In this document: piece by piece, positions 9,619 through 23,161 of the stretch
Position numbering within the stretch: position 1 is the stretch's first letter
How the letters are laid out: every line of letters starts with the position of its first letter
NCBI RefSeq assembly: GCF_963675165.1
Contig: NC_087379.1
Location: 496,001 to 560,000 of the forward strand
From: Halichondria panicea
Lineage: Eukaryota; Porifera; Demospongiae; Suberitida; Halichondriidae
Length of the DNA: 64,000 nt
Reading direction: 5' to 3'
Position numbers and translations under genes: made by a program
The notes under the pieces: generated by a model
Told to the model about the DNA's origin: nothing
The model's input: only the letters and a program-made list of their open reading frames with translations
Databases searched by the model: none

Positions 9619-12600
9619 ATGCATTCTGGAGATCTGGTGGAGTTGGACGAGTCTGGTCTCTCAGAGCAGGAGAAGGAGAAGCTGAAGATTGTAATGGATA
9701 GGGCCAAGGTATGCTCTCTAACAGACTAACATAAAATACTCAGTACTATACTGTAGTACTCTAGCTATTCTTATAGTATAACATTTCTACTCCGAAACAG
9801 ATGAACAATTTTTATTCAAGGCCCCTTTAATTATTGACAATGTACGATTTTTTAATTTGTTTCTTTTCTGCTCAGCAATTTGATAAGACAACAGCAGAGA
9901 TGTTGGCCACACCCCCTAAGGGTATGCTGTTCAAGTGGACCAATGCTTTCAAGGGCTGGCAGTCGCGATGGTTCTCCATCAATCAGCAAGAGGGGGTGCT
10001 CCACTACTATATGGTGTGTGTGGTGTGGGCGTGTGTGTACGAGGGGGCGGTATGCATGGTGATGAGTTATTCTAATGCTATTATATATTATTATTATTGT
10101 GGGTTTCCACTTTTTCTTTATTGGCTGCTTTCATTAGATTCACTTCTAAGCTTTCACGCATTGTGTCAATGTACAGTGTACGTGTGTTCACACTGTTTCC
10201 ATACACAGCCTTTGATTGTGTATGTACACTCTTAGTGATAATAAAGTTAAGTAATCAATAAAATTAGCAATTAGCAACTGTTAACTGGTCAGCTGTCCTT
10301 CAATTAGGGCCTGCTATTGCCCCAGGCCACCACCTAACCACCTCTGTATTTATCACTTGTGTTCACAGAGTGAGGATAGACAGAAGCAACCACCAAGAGG
10401 GTCACTACAACTCTGGGTGAGGTTATAGCCAGTCAACTTGTCTATTCTATTCTATTCTCTACATTTTGTTGTACTGATTTACAGATGTAGTATGTCACAA
10501 GTTTACGACAACAGGATACCATATTACTAGAATATTTTGCTGGTGAAAAATCTTTGCGAATAAGTCAAATCAGCAGAAAATTTGACCCTTTGCGATCTAG
10601 CTATTGTGTTCTGGCAAGGATCGTGTGTATTTACTAGTTTAGGTTTTGCGGATTTTATTGTTGCGAATTGGTCAACCATCGCAAAGTTTGCGTATGTTTG
10701 ATGCTCACAAAACATTCTAGTAATACGGTGTATTAATCACATTATTCATCCTACCCCCACCCCCCAGGGAGCGATGGTTGCCCCCAGTGAAGAGGACTCC
10801 CAGACCTTCACAGTGAGCGGCACTAACGGGGACGTTTACAAACTGAGGGCGGCTGATTCTCGAGAGAGGCAGCACTGGGTCACTCGTATGAGGAGACAAG
10901 TGGAGCTATGCAGTAGCAAAGCCAACAAAGAAGTGAGTCAATTCATGACAGGCTCTAACAAGGTTCTTAATATGTACAGTGCTCCATAAGTATTGTTATG
11001 CTATTCCAGACTATAATAAGTGGATGATTTTTCAGAATCAGGCCTGTTTTCATAGCTAACTAGTCCATAACTGCTTGTGTTGGGAAAAGGGTTTCCCTGG
11101 TAAAAATACGGTCTATTTTGTTTAAGTATGGAAGCAAAGCTGTTTGGTTGTTTCCACTGTATTTATAGTGCCCATACACCCCATCCACTCACACAGGCCT
11201 GGACGCAACCATCACAGACGCTCTCCACAGCTCCACCAGACTCACACATCTCTTCCGCCTCCGCCATCATACCACCCACACGATCACAACGTACAAGAAT
11301 TGCCACCAGTATTCGATCTCGTCCCAAAGCCCCGTCCAGGAAACCGAGAGAAGAACTAGACCCTGGCTTCCCTGGTGGAGATGCTATGGCGGAGGCTTTC
11401 TCACGACTGCAAACATACCAGCAAAACATGGAAATGCAGATTGATGTGAGGAGTAGCTACTGTATAGTGTGCAATCATGCTTGTTAGCGTTACTGTGTGG
11501 TGTGTATGTGTCATCGTGTCGTTGTTTATTCCTCCAGTCATGTGTGGTGTTATGTATCATCATGTCGTTGTTTATTCCTCCAGTCATGTGTGGTGTGTAT
11601 GTATCATCGTGTCGTTGTTTATTCCTCCAGTCATGTGTGGTGTTATGTATCATCATGTCGTTGTTTATTCCTCCAGTCATGTGTGGTGTGTATGTATCAT
11701 CATGTCGTTGTTTATTCCTCCAGTCTTATGCCACACAGTCTGGAATTAACCCTCTAGACACGGTGAGAGTTTAGATACATGTACCATTATCCATCATTCC
11801 ACAACTTCTCCTCTAAATACCCCCCCCCCCCCCCCCCACTAGGGAGAAACACTTTTCTAACTACCCTATTCCCAAATTCTCGAGGCAGTTAGCCGTGTGG
11901 TAAAGGGGCATGACACCTCTTGTATCTAAAATTCTTTTATATGGAGCAAGGCCAAAGACATTGCCTCACAATGTACGCCTCCTCCCCCCCCCCACTCTAG
12001 AATGTTCTCCTCCTGAGAGCCTCGTCTAAAGCTGCCGTGTCCACTGTCAGAGATTGTCTCACTCTCCTCAAGGCCAACTATTCGGACCCCGACCAAATAT
12101 CAACACACAGGTGAAGCACAAAGCTATACATGCATGTATGTAGACCATTTAAGAGTAACTTTTTCAGCTGCCATAACTTGAGTTCCGTGAGTTCAATTTC
12201 AATAATTTTATGATTTTCTGAAAGCTTAGAAAGATACCTTTCAAATGGTATCATCAAAGTTCGTATTTGGGAGATGAAATAATTCGGTAATTTTTGCCAA
12301 ATACCATGGACATTCCCATAGTCCAAGTCCGAAAAATGACAAATTACAGCCCCAACAAAATGTTGGATGTAAACACATCATTTGAAAGGTCTCTTTCTAA
12401 GCTTTCAGAAAATTGTAAAAAATTTTAACATTGGATCAACGGTACTCAAGTTAATGGCTGTTGAAAGATCTTCAACTACACCCCCTCTTTATACTGTCAG
12501 TATATTATAGGTTGTTGTAATACAGTCCGATTGCTGTTATTTAGACACTAGTTGATAAGATCTACATGGGAAGTACATGGAAAGTACATGGGAAAAGTGC

Positions 12601-13065
12601 CTCAGAGCAGGTATACTATCAGACTTAGTATACCTGCAAATTTACTTAGTATACCTAGTATTCCGTTGTCAGTATTGTAGTCAAGCAGTGTGCGCATGCG
12701 CACTAGTATCTAAATGAGTTAGACACTATTTTGTCGGTGTCCATGTGATTTAGAAGCCCTCAGCCACTTTAGTACCCTCGCTACGCTCGGGATACTAAAT
12801 CAATGCCTTTGGGCTTCTAAATCCCATAGACACCTCCAAAACAGTGTCTAACTATTATATATAGGCTATTCTATAAATGCTTATGTTCATCACTACCCTC
12901 CACACACACACACACACACAACCGCCCACCACACACTTACACAGTGGAGACGTGGAGACCATGAGACGCAACTCTATCACAAGCTCTCCGGCTCGTATGA
13001 ACAATCTCTCAGCTCACGGATCAACACGAAGTCTAGGAAGCAAGTCTTTAACCTCTAACCCTTAG
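9619..13065 (+). CDS. ORP10/11-like PH-domain protein without ORD
   Basis: Eight exons: 9619-9708, 9876-10013, 10369-10416, 10768-10932, 11197-11445, 11724-11762, 12001-12110, 12945-13065; 319 aa. The PH domain (about residues 38-135) carries KGMLFKWTNAFKGWQSRWF, PPRGSLQLWGAMVAPS, FTVSGTNGDVYKLRA and SRERQHWVTRM, which fits the PH of OSBPL10/OSBPL11. A Ser/Pro-rich linker follows, then a helix NVLLLRASSKAAVSTVRDCL resembling the post-PH helix of those proteins, then a Ser-rich end (SKSLTSNP, stop). Family members normally continue into a roughly 380-residue sterol/phospholipid-transfer ORD. No ORD exons are seen on the plus strand before the next gene. So it may be a membrane-targeting adaptor, or a short gene product whose long form is lost. 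A role in phosphoinositide binding is inferred from the PH domain. Confidence 0.8.
10517..10731. mobile_element. MITE (family 2), copy 1
   Basis: The ends are inverted: left CCATATTACTAGAATATTTT, right ATTCTAGTAATACGG. The interior reads TGCGAATAAGTCAAATCAGC, then CTGGCAAGGATCGTGTGTAT, then TGCGAATTGGTCAACCATCG. A second copy in the opposite orientation is at 61349-61541. It is non-coding and sits in intron 3 of the ORP-like gene. Confidence 0.75.
11521..11723 (+). repeat. Minisatellite (46/47 bp units) carrying the exon 6 acceptor
   Basis: Four tandem units of about 46-47 bp, plus the start of a fifth, alternate in length. Each contains GTTGTTTATTCCTCCAG followed by TC. The last occurrence (AG ending at 11723) is the real 3' splice site of exon 6 of the ORP-like gene. 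The other four copies, with AG ending at 11537, 11583, 11630 and 11676, are near-identical upstream decoys. Open frames seen here in several frames are by-products of the repeat. Confidence 0.9.
12165..12490. repeat. Dispersed repeat with CAGCTGCCATAACTTGA motif
   Basis: Contains CAGCTGCCATAACTTGAGTT, CCGAAAAATGACAAATTA and CATTTGAAAGGTCTCTTTC. Related copies occur at about 26286-26580, 38806-38890 and 41070-41390. It is non-coding. Just downstream (12541-12610) is another repeat fragment that matches 27915-27965 in reverse (CTACATGGGAAGTACATGG, GTGCCTCAGAGCAG). All of it lies in intron 7 of the ORP-like gene. Confidence 0.6.
12716..12862. mobile_element. Palindromic MITE (family 1), copy 2
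   Basis: Left end GAGTTAGACACTATTTTG, right end CAAAACAGTGTCTAACTATT. The inner arms TGATTTAGAAGCCC and GGGCTTCTAAATC surround CCTCGCTACGCTCGGGATAC. It shows the same architecture as 2158-2297. It lies in intron 7 of the ORP-like gene, 82 bp before exon 8. Confidence 0.72.
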
Positions 13066-13529
13066 CAACCCTTAGCAACCGTTACTCAATTGTGCGTGTC
13101 AATAATAATATAATTAGTCTGTGTTCTCTTTAATTAGTGTTCATTAATTAAACGTTGTAATTTGCTCTCTGATGTCATATTGAGTCATTGTCTGGTTACA
13201 AAAAAATGTAGACAAGTGATTGAATTGTGTGATCATAAAATGTAGCGTCTGAGTGTCAGTGAGTGTGGTTATACTGTAGAGAAATAGCTTTGAGTTTGTA
13301 CGCTAGCAGTTAATGAGTTGTGTGAGAATAGAGCGGCTTTCCCTCGATACGCCTGCACCATCTTAACCCTCCGACTATCCCTGTGTGTGTGTGTGTGTGG
13401 GTGGAGGGGGTGGGGGTTAGGGAGTGTGTGTGTGTGTGGGGATGTATAAAGCCATCATAATTATAACTAACAGTAGAGTACAAAGGCCCATTACTGAAAG
13501 CTTACAGGAAGCCATACAGGATGTTGGAC
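13066..13529. other. Intergenic, convergent 3' ends
   Basis: Between the stop codon of the ORP-like gene (plus) and the stop of the Kunitz gene (minus). It holds two short TG-rich stretches around 13382-13440 and AT-rich UTR-like sequence. No coding signal is seen. Confidence 0.6.
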
Positions 13530-16570
<3,041 letters not shown>

Positions 16571-17112
16571 ATTAGATCTACTAGTTTAATACTGAGGCAT
16601 AAGAAAGCAAAAGACTTTGCATCAGCTCTATCGTGTCAGTAGTCTAGCCTGGCCTAATTATATTAGCCTATCAGACATGCTAGACACTAGAGGAACCAAG
16701 CCACAGATTACAGTCAGACAGTCAGACACATACCATCCATTGCAGTCTCTCTGTCCGTCCCCTCCACTGGAGTCTACCTCTGACCACAGTACAGTAGAGT
16801 CAGCCATTGATTCTCTTCAGTATACTACTTACTATCTGCTGGGAACTACAGAAAACTTCAGTTTTATGTATCACTCATTTTTTATCACCATTACATTATT
16901 CGCATGCGGATGTGGCAGCTCCTCCCCCCTCTAGCCTAGTGCCTGTGGTCGATTATTGCTTTTTTACTGGCAGGAATTTCATTTCAATCACGCCAAACGG
17001 AAGGAAGACTTTTTACTGTACAGTACAGTTACCAAGTAAGTTACTGTGTGTACTAGCTACATCTCCAATATATGGCATGGGGCCTTGTTCCCTTGCAGAT
17101 GACATGGTAGCC
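16571..17112. other. Intergenic, Kunitz gene / CatSper4, probable CatSper4 leader exon
   Basis: Divergent genes flank this 0.54 kb. A strong donor (ACCAA, then GTAAGTT at 17035) and an acceptor (CCCTTGCAG ending at 17098) suggest a 5' UTR exon of CatSper4 that ends at 17034, with a 64-base intron before the first coding exon. No other coding signal is seen. Confidence 0.45.
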
Positions 17113-18709
17113 ATGTTTTGGCGTAAACTAAAGAATCGCGTTCGTCCCATTGGTCTAGTGAACGAGAGGAAGCCACAGGACTGCACGACAACGCTCGAGC
17201 AATTCCAGTAATTATCCTAATTATGCACCCAATTAGGGAGGAATTTTGCGTTTCACCATTAAAAAGCAATATTAGAGTTTGTCTGAAGAAGCCTTTAACT
17301 CTCGCTATTTGATATGATTGCTCGGTCGTATTTAGAAAGATGGGGTGTTAGAAAGGGATGGGTGGTTTCTTTGCAAATTACCAATAAAATATTTATGGAG
17401 CCAAGCAAATTGCTTTCTAAACCTTTGATTATAGATCAGAGGTTGCAGGGTTACCGGGGCAACACACTTAGATTACACATGTCATCATTATCTAGTGTGC
17501 TCTGGTTTTGCTGTTACACAATATGAGAGGCAAGGTTGACTAGAGTGTCCGACAGTAGATTGTATTGCATTCCCCTTTAGCCCCCAGGCACACACATGAC
17601 CAGGCACACACATGACCACAGCTGCTTGATACTAGTTGCATGCTATAGATACAGCTAGGCCAGTTATCATGCTATGGGATAGTGCAAGAGCTCTTTTTGC
17701 ATGAAGCTGGCTAATTATACTGAAGCTAGGATTGTAGTGGAAGGAAATGACCTGGTAATGTGGTAGAGTGAAACTAGGTAACCCTAGCAATTATGAGTAT
17801 AATAGTAGCTATAGTCCATAGCCACAAGTGTGTGTGTGTACTGCAGATTGATGTTGTGTAACTTATGTTACTAGTGACCAACCCTAATTTGAGTAGAGTG
17901 TATTAACCACAGAGTGTGTGTGTGCATGCGTATGTATGTACACTGCAACTTGAGGTTATTATTACGTAACTTGTTATTGCAATCGAATCTCTTACAGGGA
18001 CGAATATGAAGCAGATGTAAGTCATGTCAAGAGCAAACTTCTCTTCTTACATAATTCCGTAAGCCCCTCTGACCACACCACACACCTGCAGTGTGGGGTA
18101 ATGGTGTGTCCATTACAAAGCACCTGTCAATTACACGCGGTTGAAACTCTAATACAAGTCGGCCACATCGCTGGGGTCACTCTAGCCTGCTTTAGTTACG
18201 CTACAAGTCGGCCACATCGCTGGGGTCACTCTAGCCTGCTTTAGTTACGCTGCAGGAATCTACCGAATACTTCCTTCAACTGTGTAAACATGTAATCCCA
18301 GCAGAGGATAACTGACAGGATTATCAGCCCCCAGGGATCTGGTTTATTTGATTTTTATCCCGTGCTGCATGGAAGTAGTTAATGGCATTCTTCACAACAA
18401 CAGAAAGTGGACTCTTTGTGATGTTGGCTTCACTAGTGCTGTTTGCTGTATGGCTGCTGCTTTGATTGGTGTGCACCTGCTATGACCATGGCCATCTGAT
18501 GTGGCATGTCTGTGGACATGGACTATGCATGGTTATTATCAGATTGTATTGTAAGGAATGCTAATCTCACTGAGTGTGTGGATGTGGACACACCCACACC
18601 CGCCCACTCCACATACACACAAGTACACCCCCCTTCTCCCCTCACACGTACACCCACTCCACACACACACGCACACAAGTACACCTCCCTCCTTCACACA
18701 CCTACTCCA

Positions 18710-18747
<38 letters not shown>

Positions 18748-21700
18748 CACACAGAAAGCAGAGAATAAATCAGTGAATTTCCACGATGTAGTAGACGAGG
18801 ATGATCGTTCAATGGAGAATCGTTTCTCCCTCGTATATATCGGCTGGCTCATCGACTCTGCTCTATTCAGAGTAGCCATGCTCATTGCTATCTTCCTCAA
18901 CTGTGTCGTCATTGGCGTGCAGACTGACAGATATCTGGTGGGTGTGGTCTGTAGCTATATGACACGCCCTCTTACAATTGCATGCTTTCATTCACACACG
19001 CCCACACACACTGCACACCACACACACTACACACAGGAGGAGAATTTCAGTGCCGTGTTTATTGCTCTGGACAAGTTCTTCCTCACCGTCTTTACCCTCG
19101 AGATATTAATCAAGTGGTACCATGATTTCATTGGCTTCTGGAAAGTTGCTTGGAACTTATTTGACTTTGTCATCGTCTCTTTCTCCCTCATCGGGCCCAG
19201 TGAGTGAGCCCCTGTAATTGGCCGCCCTCTAGAGAGAGCCTCTATAATTAGCCTCCCTCTATAGATGTACAAACACGTAAAGTATGGATTCTGATGACTG
19301 CATTCACTTCACTTGAAATGCACGTATATAGGTAATGTGTAGATAAATTCACTTCCTGTCTACAGTGCAACTTTACATTGTAAACACTAATTAGATTGGA
19401 GAGAGGGAAGCAGGGCACAGTCAACTAAACATTTGACCAAATACCTAAACACTTTAACAGAAGTCAACCACTATAGCTGCATGTATGTACACAGTAGCAC
19501 ACAAAATACGGGAATTGGAGGAACAAAGAACGAAAGAAGTTCTTTATTCCTCCAATTTGTATATCATGCTTGCCTCCTATTCTCGCATTTCCTCTCTTGC
19601 ACAGGGCTCACATTCCTGAGTGGCACTCGCTTGCTCACCATCCTCCGTGTACTCCGAGCCCTCCGCTCCCTACGCAGTATCAGTGCCCTGAGGGGACTCC
19701 GAGTGGTCGTACAGACGGTCATATACTCCCTCCCGGACATGGCCAATATCGTAGCCCTGTTACTCATCTTCATGTTCTTATTTGCCATCCTAGGGCAGTC
19801 TTTCTTTGGAGATAACTGTAAAAGGAATTTCGGTTCTCTAGGAACAAGTGAGTTGTGTTGTAGCGTGGGCATGGGGAGATAATTTGTTAAGTTAATTGAT
19901 TAACAGACTGTGTGTCTGGTAGATATTGTTGGGTGTGAGTGAGGTGATGGTAACTTCCATCTGTTGTTGATTATTGATGTGTCGAGTGGTCAATGTTGGC
20001 AGTCATCTCGCCATATGTGTGTGGATGATGTCGTAGCTTGTCATGATTAGTCGGCTAATTAAAATTGGATAACAATACACAATCCACCTAGTGATTACCC
20101 ATACAAACATGTCTAACTATTATATGTTTGTTTCCCCTCAGGACAGTGGACACAGCACACATAGAGCCCATATTACATACATACAGTACATTAGGTGCCT
20201 TTGAAAACCCGTAATTTGTGTTCAGATCGATTGTCCAATTTTGGAACTAATAATTCTGTATGTGTAACTGATGACTCCACTCCCCCTCCCTCCAGCCATG
20301 TTCTCACTGTTTGTGTGTGTGACCCAGGACGGTTGGGTGAACATATTCAGGGAACTGAATGCTTGCGGCAACGCTGTCCTGGGGGCTATCTATCTCCTTA
20401 TCTTCATCACTATAGGAGCTTTTGTGTTTGCTAACCTCGTAGTCGCAGTAGTCGTCACTAACCTGGTAAGCAAGCTACACTGGTTCAACTACATGTATAC
20501 GTACAAAGATACATTTATTCTATAGAGCTCAAACAAAAAACAAAAGTGATGAAATTTTTATTGGCACTTTTTGTAGTTGAAATAATAGGTTAATCAACCA
20601 TCTTATAATATAATATAATATATAATAATATACGTAATGTTACGAACATTTCGATATAGACCAACTTTAACGAACAAGTTTGTGTTTGTTGAATATGTCA
20701 TCATGCATTGCTGTTCACAGGAGTGGTCCATAGCCGAGCAGAGGAAGCTGGAGGCCAAACCTCCCGTGACCCCACCCTCCAAGATAGAGACCGTGGACCC
20801 GGAGGACTGCAAGCTGACCAGAGAACAGGAATCTCTCCAATTACCTGTACGTCCGTAATATTGTAATTCTAACCTTGTCCGTAGAATTCTTATAATAATT
20901 ATTATGGTACGGGTGTACATGTACATATCGTATAGCGGGTATATTTCGAAGGTATGCAACTTTCGTGGAATAACAGCCTTTCTTGCAAGTGATATTAATT
21001 TTGTGGGTATAAATGTTTGCCGTTCAGCGAAAACTACGAACATTTATACCCTCGAAATATACCCGCTATACGATATAGACTATAATAATGACCTATTAAT
21101 TGCTATTTTAATACCCTCTCAATTTTAACCGTGTCCACGAATATACATACACAATCAGGTTTTCTAATTTCCTTCAATGTAGCAAATGAATGGGCTCAAG
21201 TTAGAGAAACTGGAGAACTATTTTCTCGTTCTGTCAGCTCAAGAGGACAACCTGTCAGAGTTTACGAGACTGCAGCAGCAGATCATTGAGGCACGTGTAT
21301 ATATGGACAAACTCTTAGTTCATGCTGTACAGCCATAGCTCTAAATTAAACTACTAATTTAGAATGGATCTGCCCGGCCACACCACGCTGCATGGTCGAT
21401 GGTGGTAGTTGGTACTAACCACCTCTTAGGCCTAGTTTATTACATGCAAAAATGAATTTGTGAGATTGAGAAATAGCCATCACCTGAACACAGTCATGCT
21501 TTTAGCCTCGATTCCAGGCCGCATTAAAATACGTATTTTAATCGGCCTGGAATCGAGGCTATCATGCTTTAGGCTATTTTAGGGGAAGTCTGAATATTAT
21601 ATATACTGGTAAAACAAGTAAGCAATTATTTTGTGATTTTCTACGTTAAATCAGGTGTATAATGACGTACTTCTCCTCCCAGATTCATCAGGAGGTCAAG

Positions 21701-22457
21701 GCCTTGACAATACTTGCCGATGATGCGAGTGATGATGAGCTCAGTGGTATGGCTAGTCACGCCTCTTCATCCTCACCACCGCCCACACACACCCGCAGAC
21801 GACGATTCAACAGTTTGGTATGTCCATCGATCCTAGCCCACACACACACATACATAAACATTTTAACTGTGCTACTCCTCACATATATGCACATACATGT
21901 ATTAGTTATTGCCCGCACGAGTGCAACTTGCCAAATAGCTAGTAAACACAGTGCAACATGCCATATATCACACTGCATATGCCATGGCAACCATATATTG
22001 CACTGTGTTTAAATACAGTGCAATATATGTGCCATGCAAGTAATGCAACCTCTCATATATATATCACTGGAATGCTTTTATCTCTATATAAAAATGGAAC
22101 GTTGGTTATAATTATAAATAATTATGAGCTTGCTTGTAAATGTGTATACTCTTAAACAGTATAATTATATAATTATAATACACTCAGCATCCCCCCCCAC
22201 ACAACACACACACACACACACACGCCCACACACAGATGCCTGGCGATGCTATCTCTGACCTGATCTTGATGAACCGTGCGAACCCTGTGGCCTCGTCACA
22301 CAATCGATCCCTCCGTCAGATGATCTCCACTTTAGCCACTGCCGAGGCACGACGCAACACCCACTCACAACCCCACAACGCCCACTCATTGTCCTCCTCC
22401 ATCATACAGGCAAACGCCCACTCTAGTGACAGGTCACTGAGACCAGAGTCAAATTGA
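17113..22457 (+). CDS. CATSPER4: Cation channel sperm-associated protein 4
   Basis: Ten coding exons: 17113-17207, 17998-18016, 18755-18937, 19037-19199, 19605-19847, 20296-20465, 20721-20846, 21183-21296, 21683-21817, 22236-22457; 489 aa (human CATSPER4 about 472). It is one pore-forming subunit of the sperm flagellar Ca2+ channel: a single six-segment voltage-gated domain. S1 (ALFRVAMLIAIFLNCVVIGV) and S2/S3 are seen. S4 has seven Arg at three-residue spacing (TRLLTILRVLRALRSLR, then SALRGLR). The S5 stretch SLPDMANIVALLLIF and the pore FVCVTQDGWVNIF match CATSPER4 closely, and S6 is FITIGAFVFANLVVAVV. The cytoplasmic tail includes a predicted helix, LENYFLVLSAQEDNLSEF. Four exons are preceded by CA runs. 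CATSPER3 is the main alternative; the SLPDMANI and TQDGW context favours CATSPER4. Confidence 0.87.
18150..18250 (+). repeat. 49-51 bp tandem duplication
   Basis: The block ACAAGTCGGCCACATCGCTG continues through GGGTCACTCTAGCCTGC and TTTAGTTACGCT. It occurs twice back to back, almost perfectly, in intron 2 of CatSper4. The age is probably recent, since the two copies are virtually identical. Confidence 0.9.
20928..21075. mobile_element. MITE (family 3) with CGTATAGCGGGTATATTTCGA ends
   Basis: The left end (from 20928) reads CGTATAGCGGGTATATTTCG and the right end is its exact reverse complement, CGAAATATACCCGCTATACG, so the element folds back on itself. It is non-coding and lies in intron 7 of CatSper4. 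Relatives with ends of the type GTATAACGGGTAATTTTCG are at 39122-39280, 47950-48155, 57105-57240 and 60990-61195. Confidence 0.8.
21503..21561. mobile_element. 59 bp perfect-palindrome insertion with 9 bp target duplication
   Basis: A near-perfect palindrome of 59 bp begins TAGCCTCGATTCCAGGCCG and ends CGGCCTGGAATCGAGGCTA, with an AT-rich centre. It is flanked on both sides by TCATGCTTT (21494-21502 and 21562-21570). One-sided relatives (CCTCGATCCCAGGCCGCA) are at about 34355 and 41648. The 9 bp duplication suggests a Mutator-like mechanism. It lies in intron 8 of CatSper4. Confidence 0.85.
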
Positions 22458-23161
22458 TTGTGTGTATAAAACGTCCATATATTCCTTGCCATCAAAATAT
22501 TATTATTTATCTTATAATCATATTATTCAAATTAATTCATCAGACTATCTATCAATTAAATATCACTTATTAATTATTATCAGTTTCTGTAATAATATTT
22601 TATATAATGACATATTGAACAACTGTGAAGTGATAATGCTGCCAAAGTTTTGTTATGTTAGTCCACTAATCCGTAATGCTGCTGTTGACCTCTGACCTCT
22701 ACTCCTCCGCCCACTCAATTGCCCACCCACCACCAATGGAAGGGTTGTCAAGAACGAGAGGAGGTGACGAGGAAGAGGAAGCTCCTTTAATCTCCTCCTA
22801 TTACGAGCCCCAAGGCTACGTCGAACAACCACCCGACAGAGGTGCTGTAGAGACCACACCTTGCCTGCATGTGTGTGTGTGTGTGTGTGAGGGGTGGGGG
22901 TGGTGTGTGATTATTATGCAGCTATAATCATAGTAGCTGCAAAGTCTGCAAAATCTAAGATTCTCCGTGTCCTTATAAAAATAATAATAAGCTCTTGAAT
23001 GGTTGACATGTACGAGAGGTGTCACTCACGATGTAATGGACACCATGGCTCTATTGTACTAATTGAGGTCACTACCTGTGACGCCATACATCTACACAAT
23101 AAAGCAATTATCTAACAATTACTGTGTGAGCCAAATCTTGTTTTGAGTTACACAGATGGCT
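22458..23161. other. Intergenic, CatSper4 / ankyrin gene, with one unassigned open frame
   Basis: AT-rich CatSper4 3' flank. From 22737 an ATG opens MEGLSRTRGGDEEEEAPLIS, which continues about 46 codons before running into a TG repeat. Its acidic composition looks coding-like. It could be an alternative last exon of CatSper4 or a remnant, but no acceptor or homology settles it. Confidence 0.3.

Noticed and set aside
11469-11774. Three overlapping plus-strand open frames and one minus-strand frame
   Set aside because: All arise from the 46/47 bp tandem array in an intron; no splice or start context.
11821-11840. Poly-C run considered as a structural element
   Set aside because: Simple homopolymer in an intron upstream of an acceptor; nothing further supports function.
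20603-21043. 146-codon minus-strand open frame opposite CatSper4 exon 7
   Set aside because: It is antisense to a verified coding exon and runs into a MITE; shadow frame.
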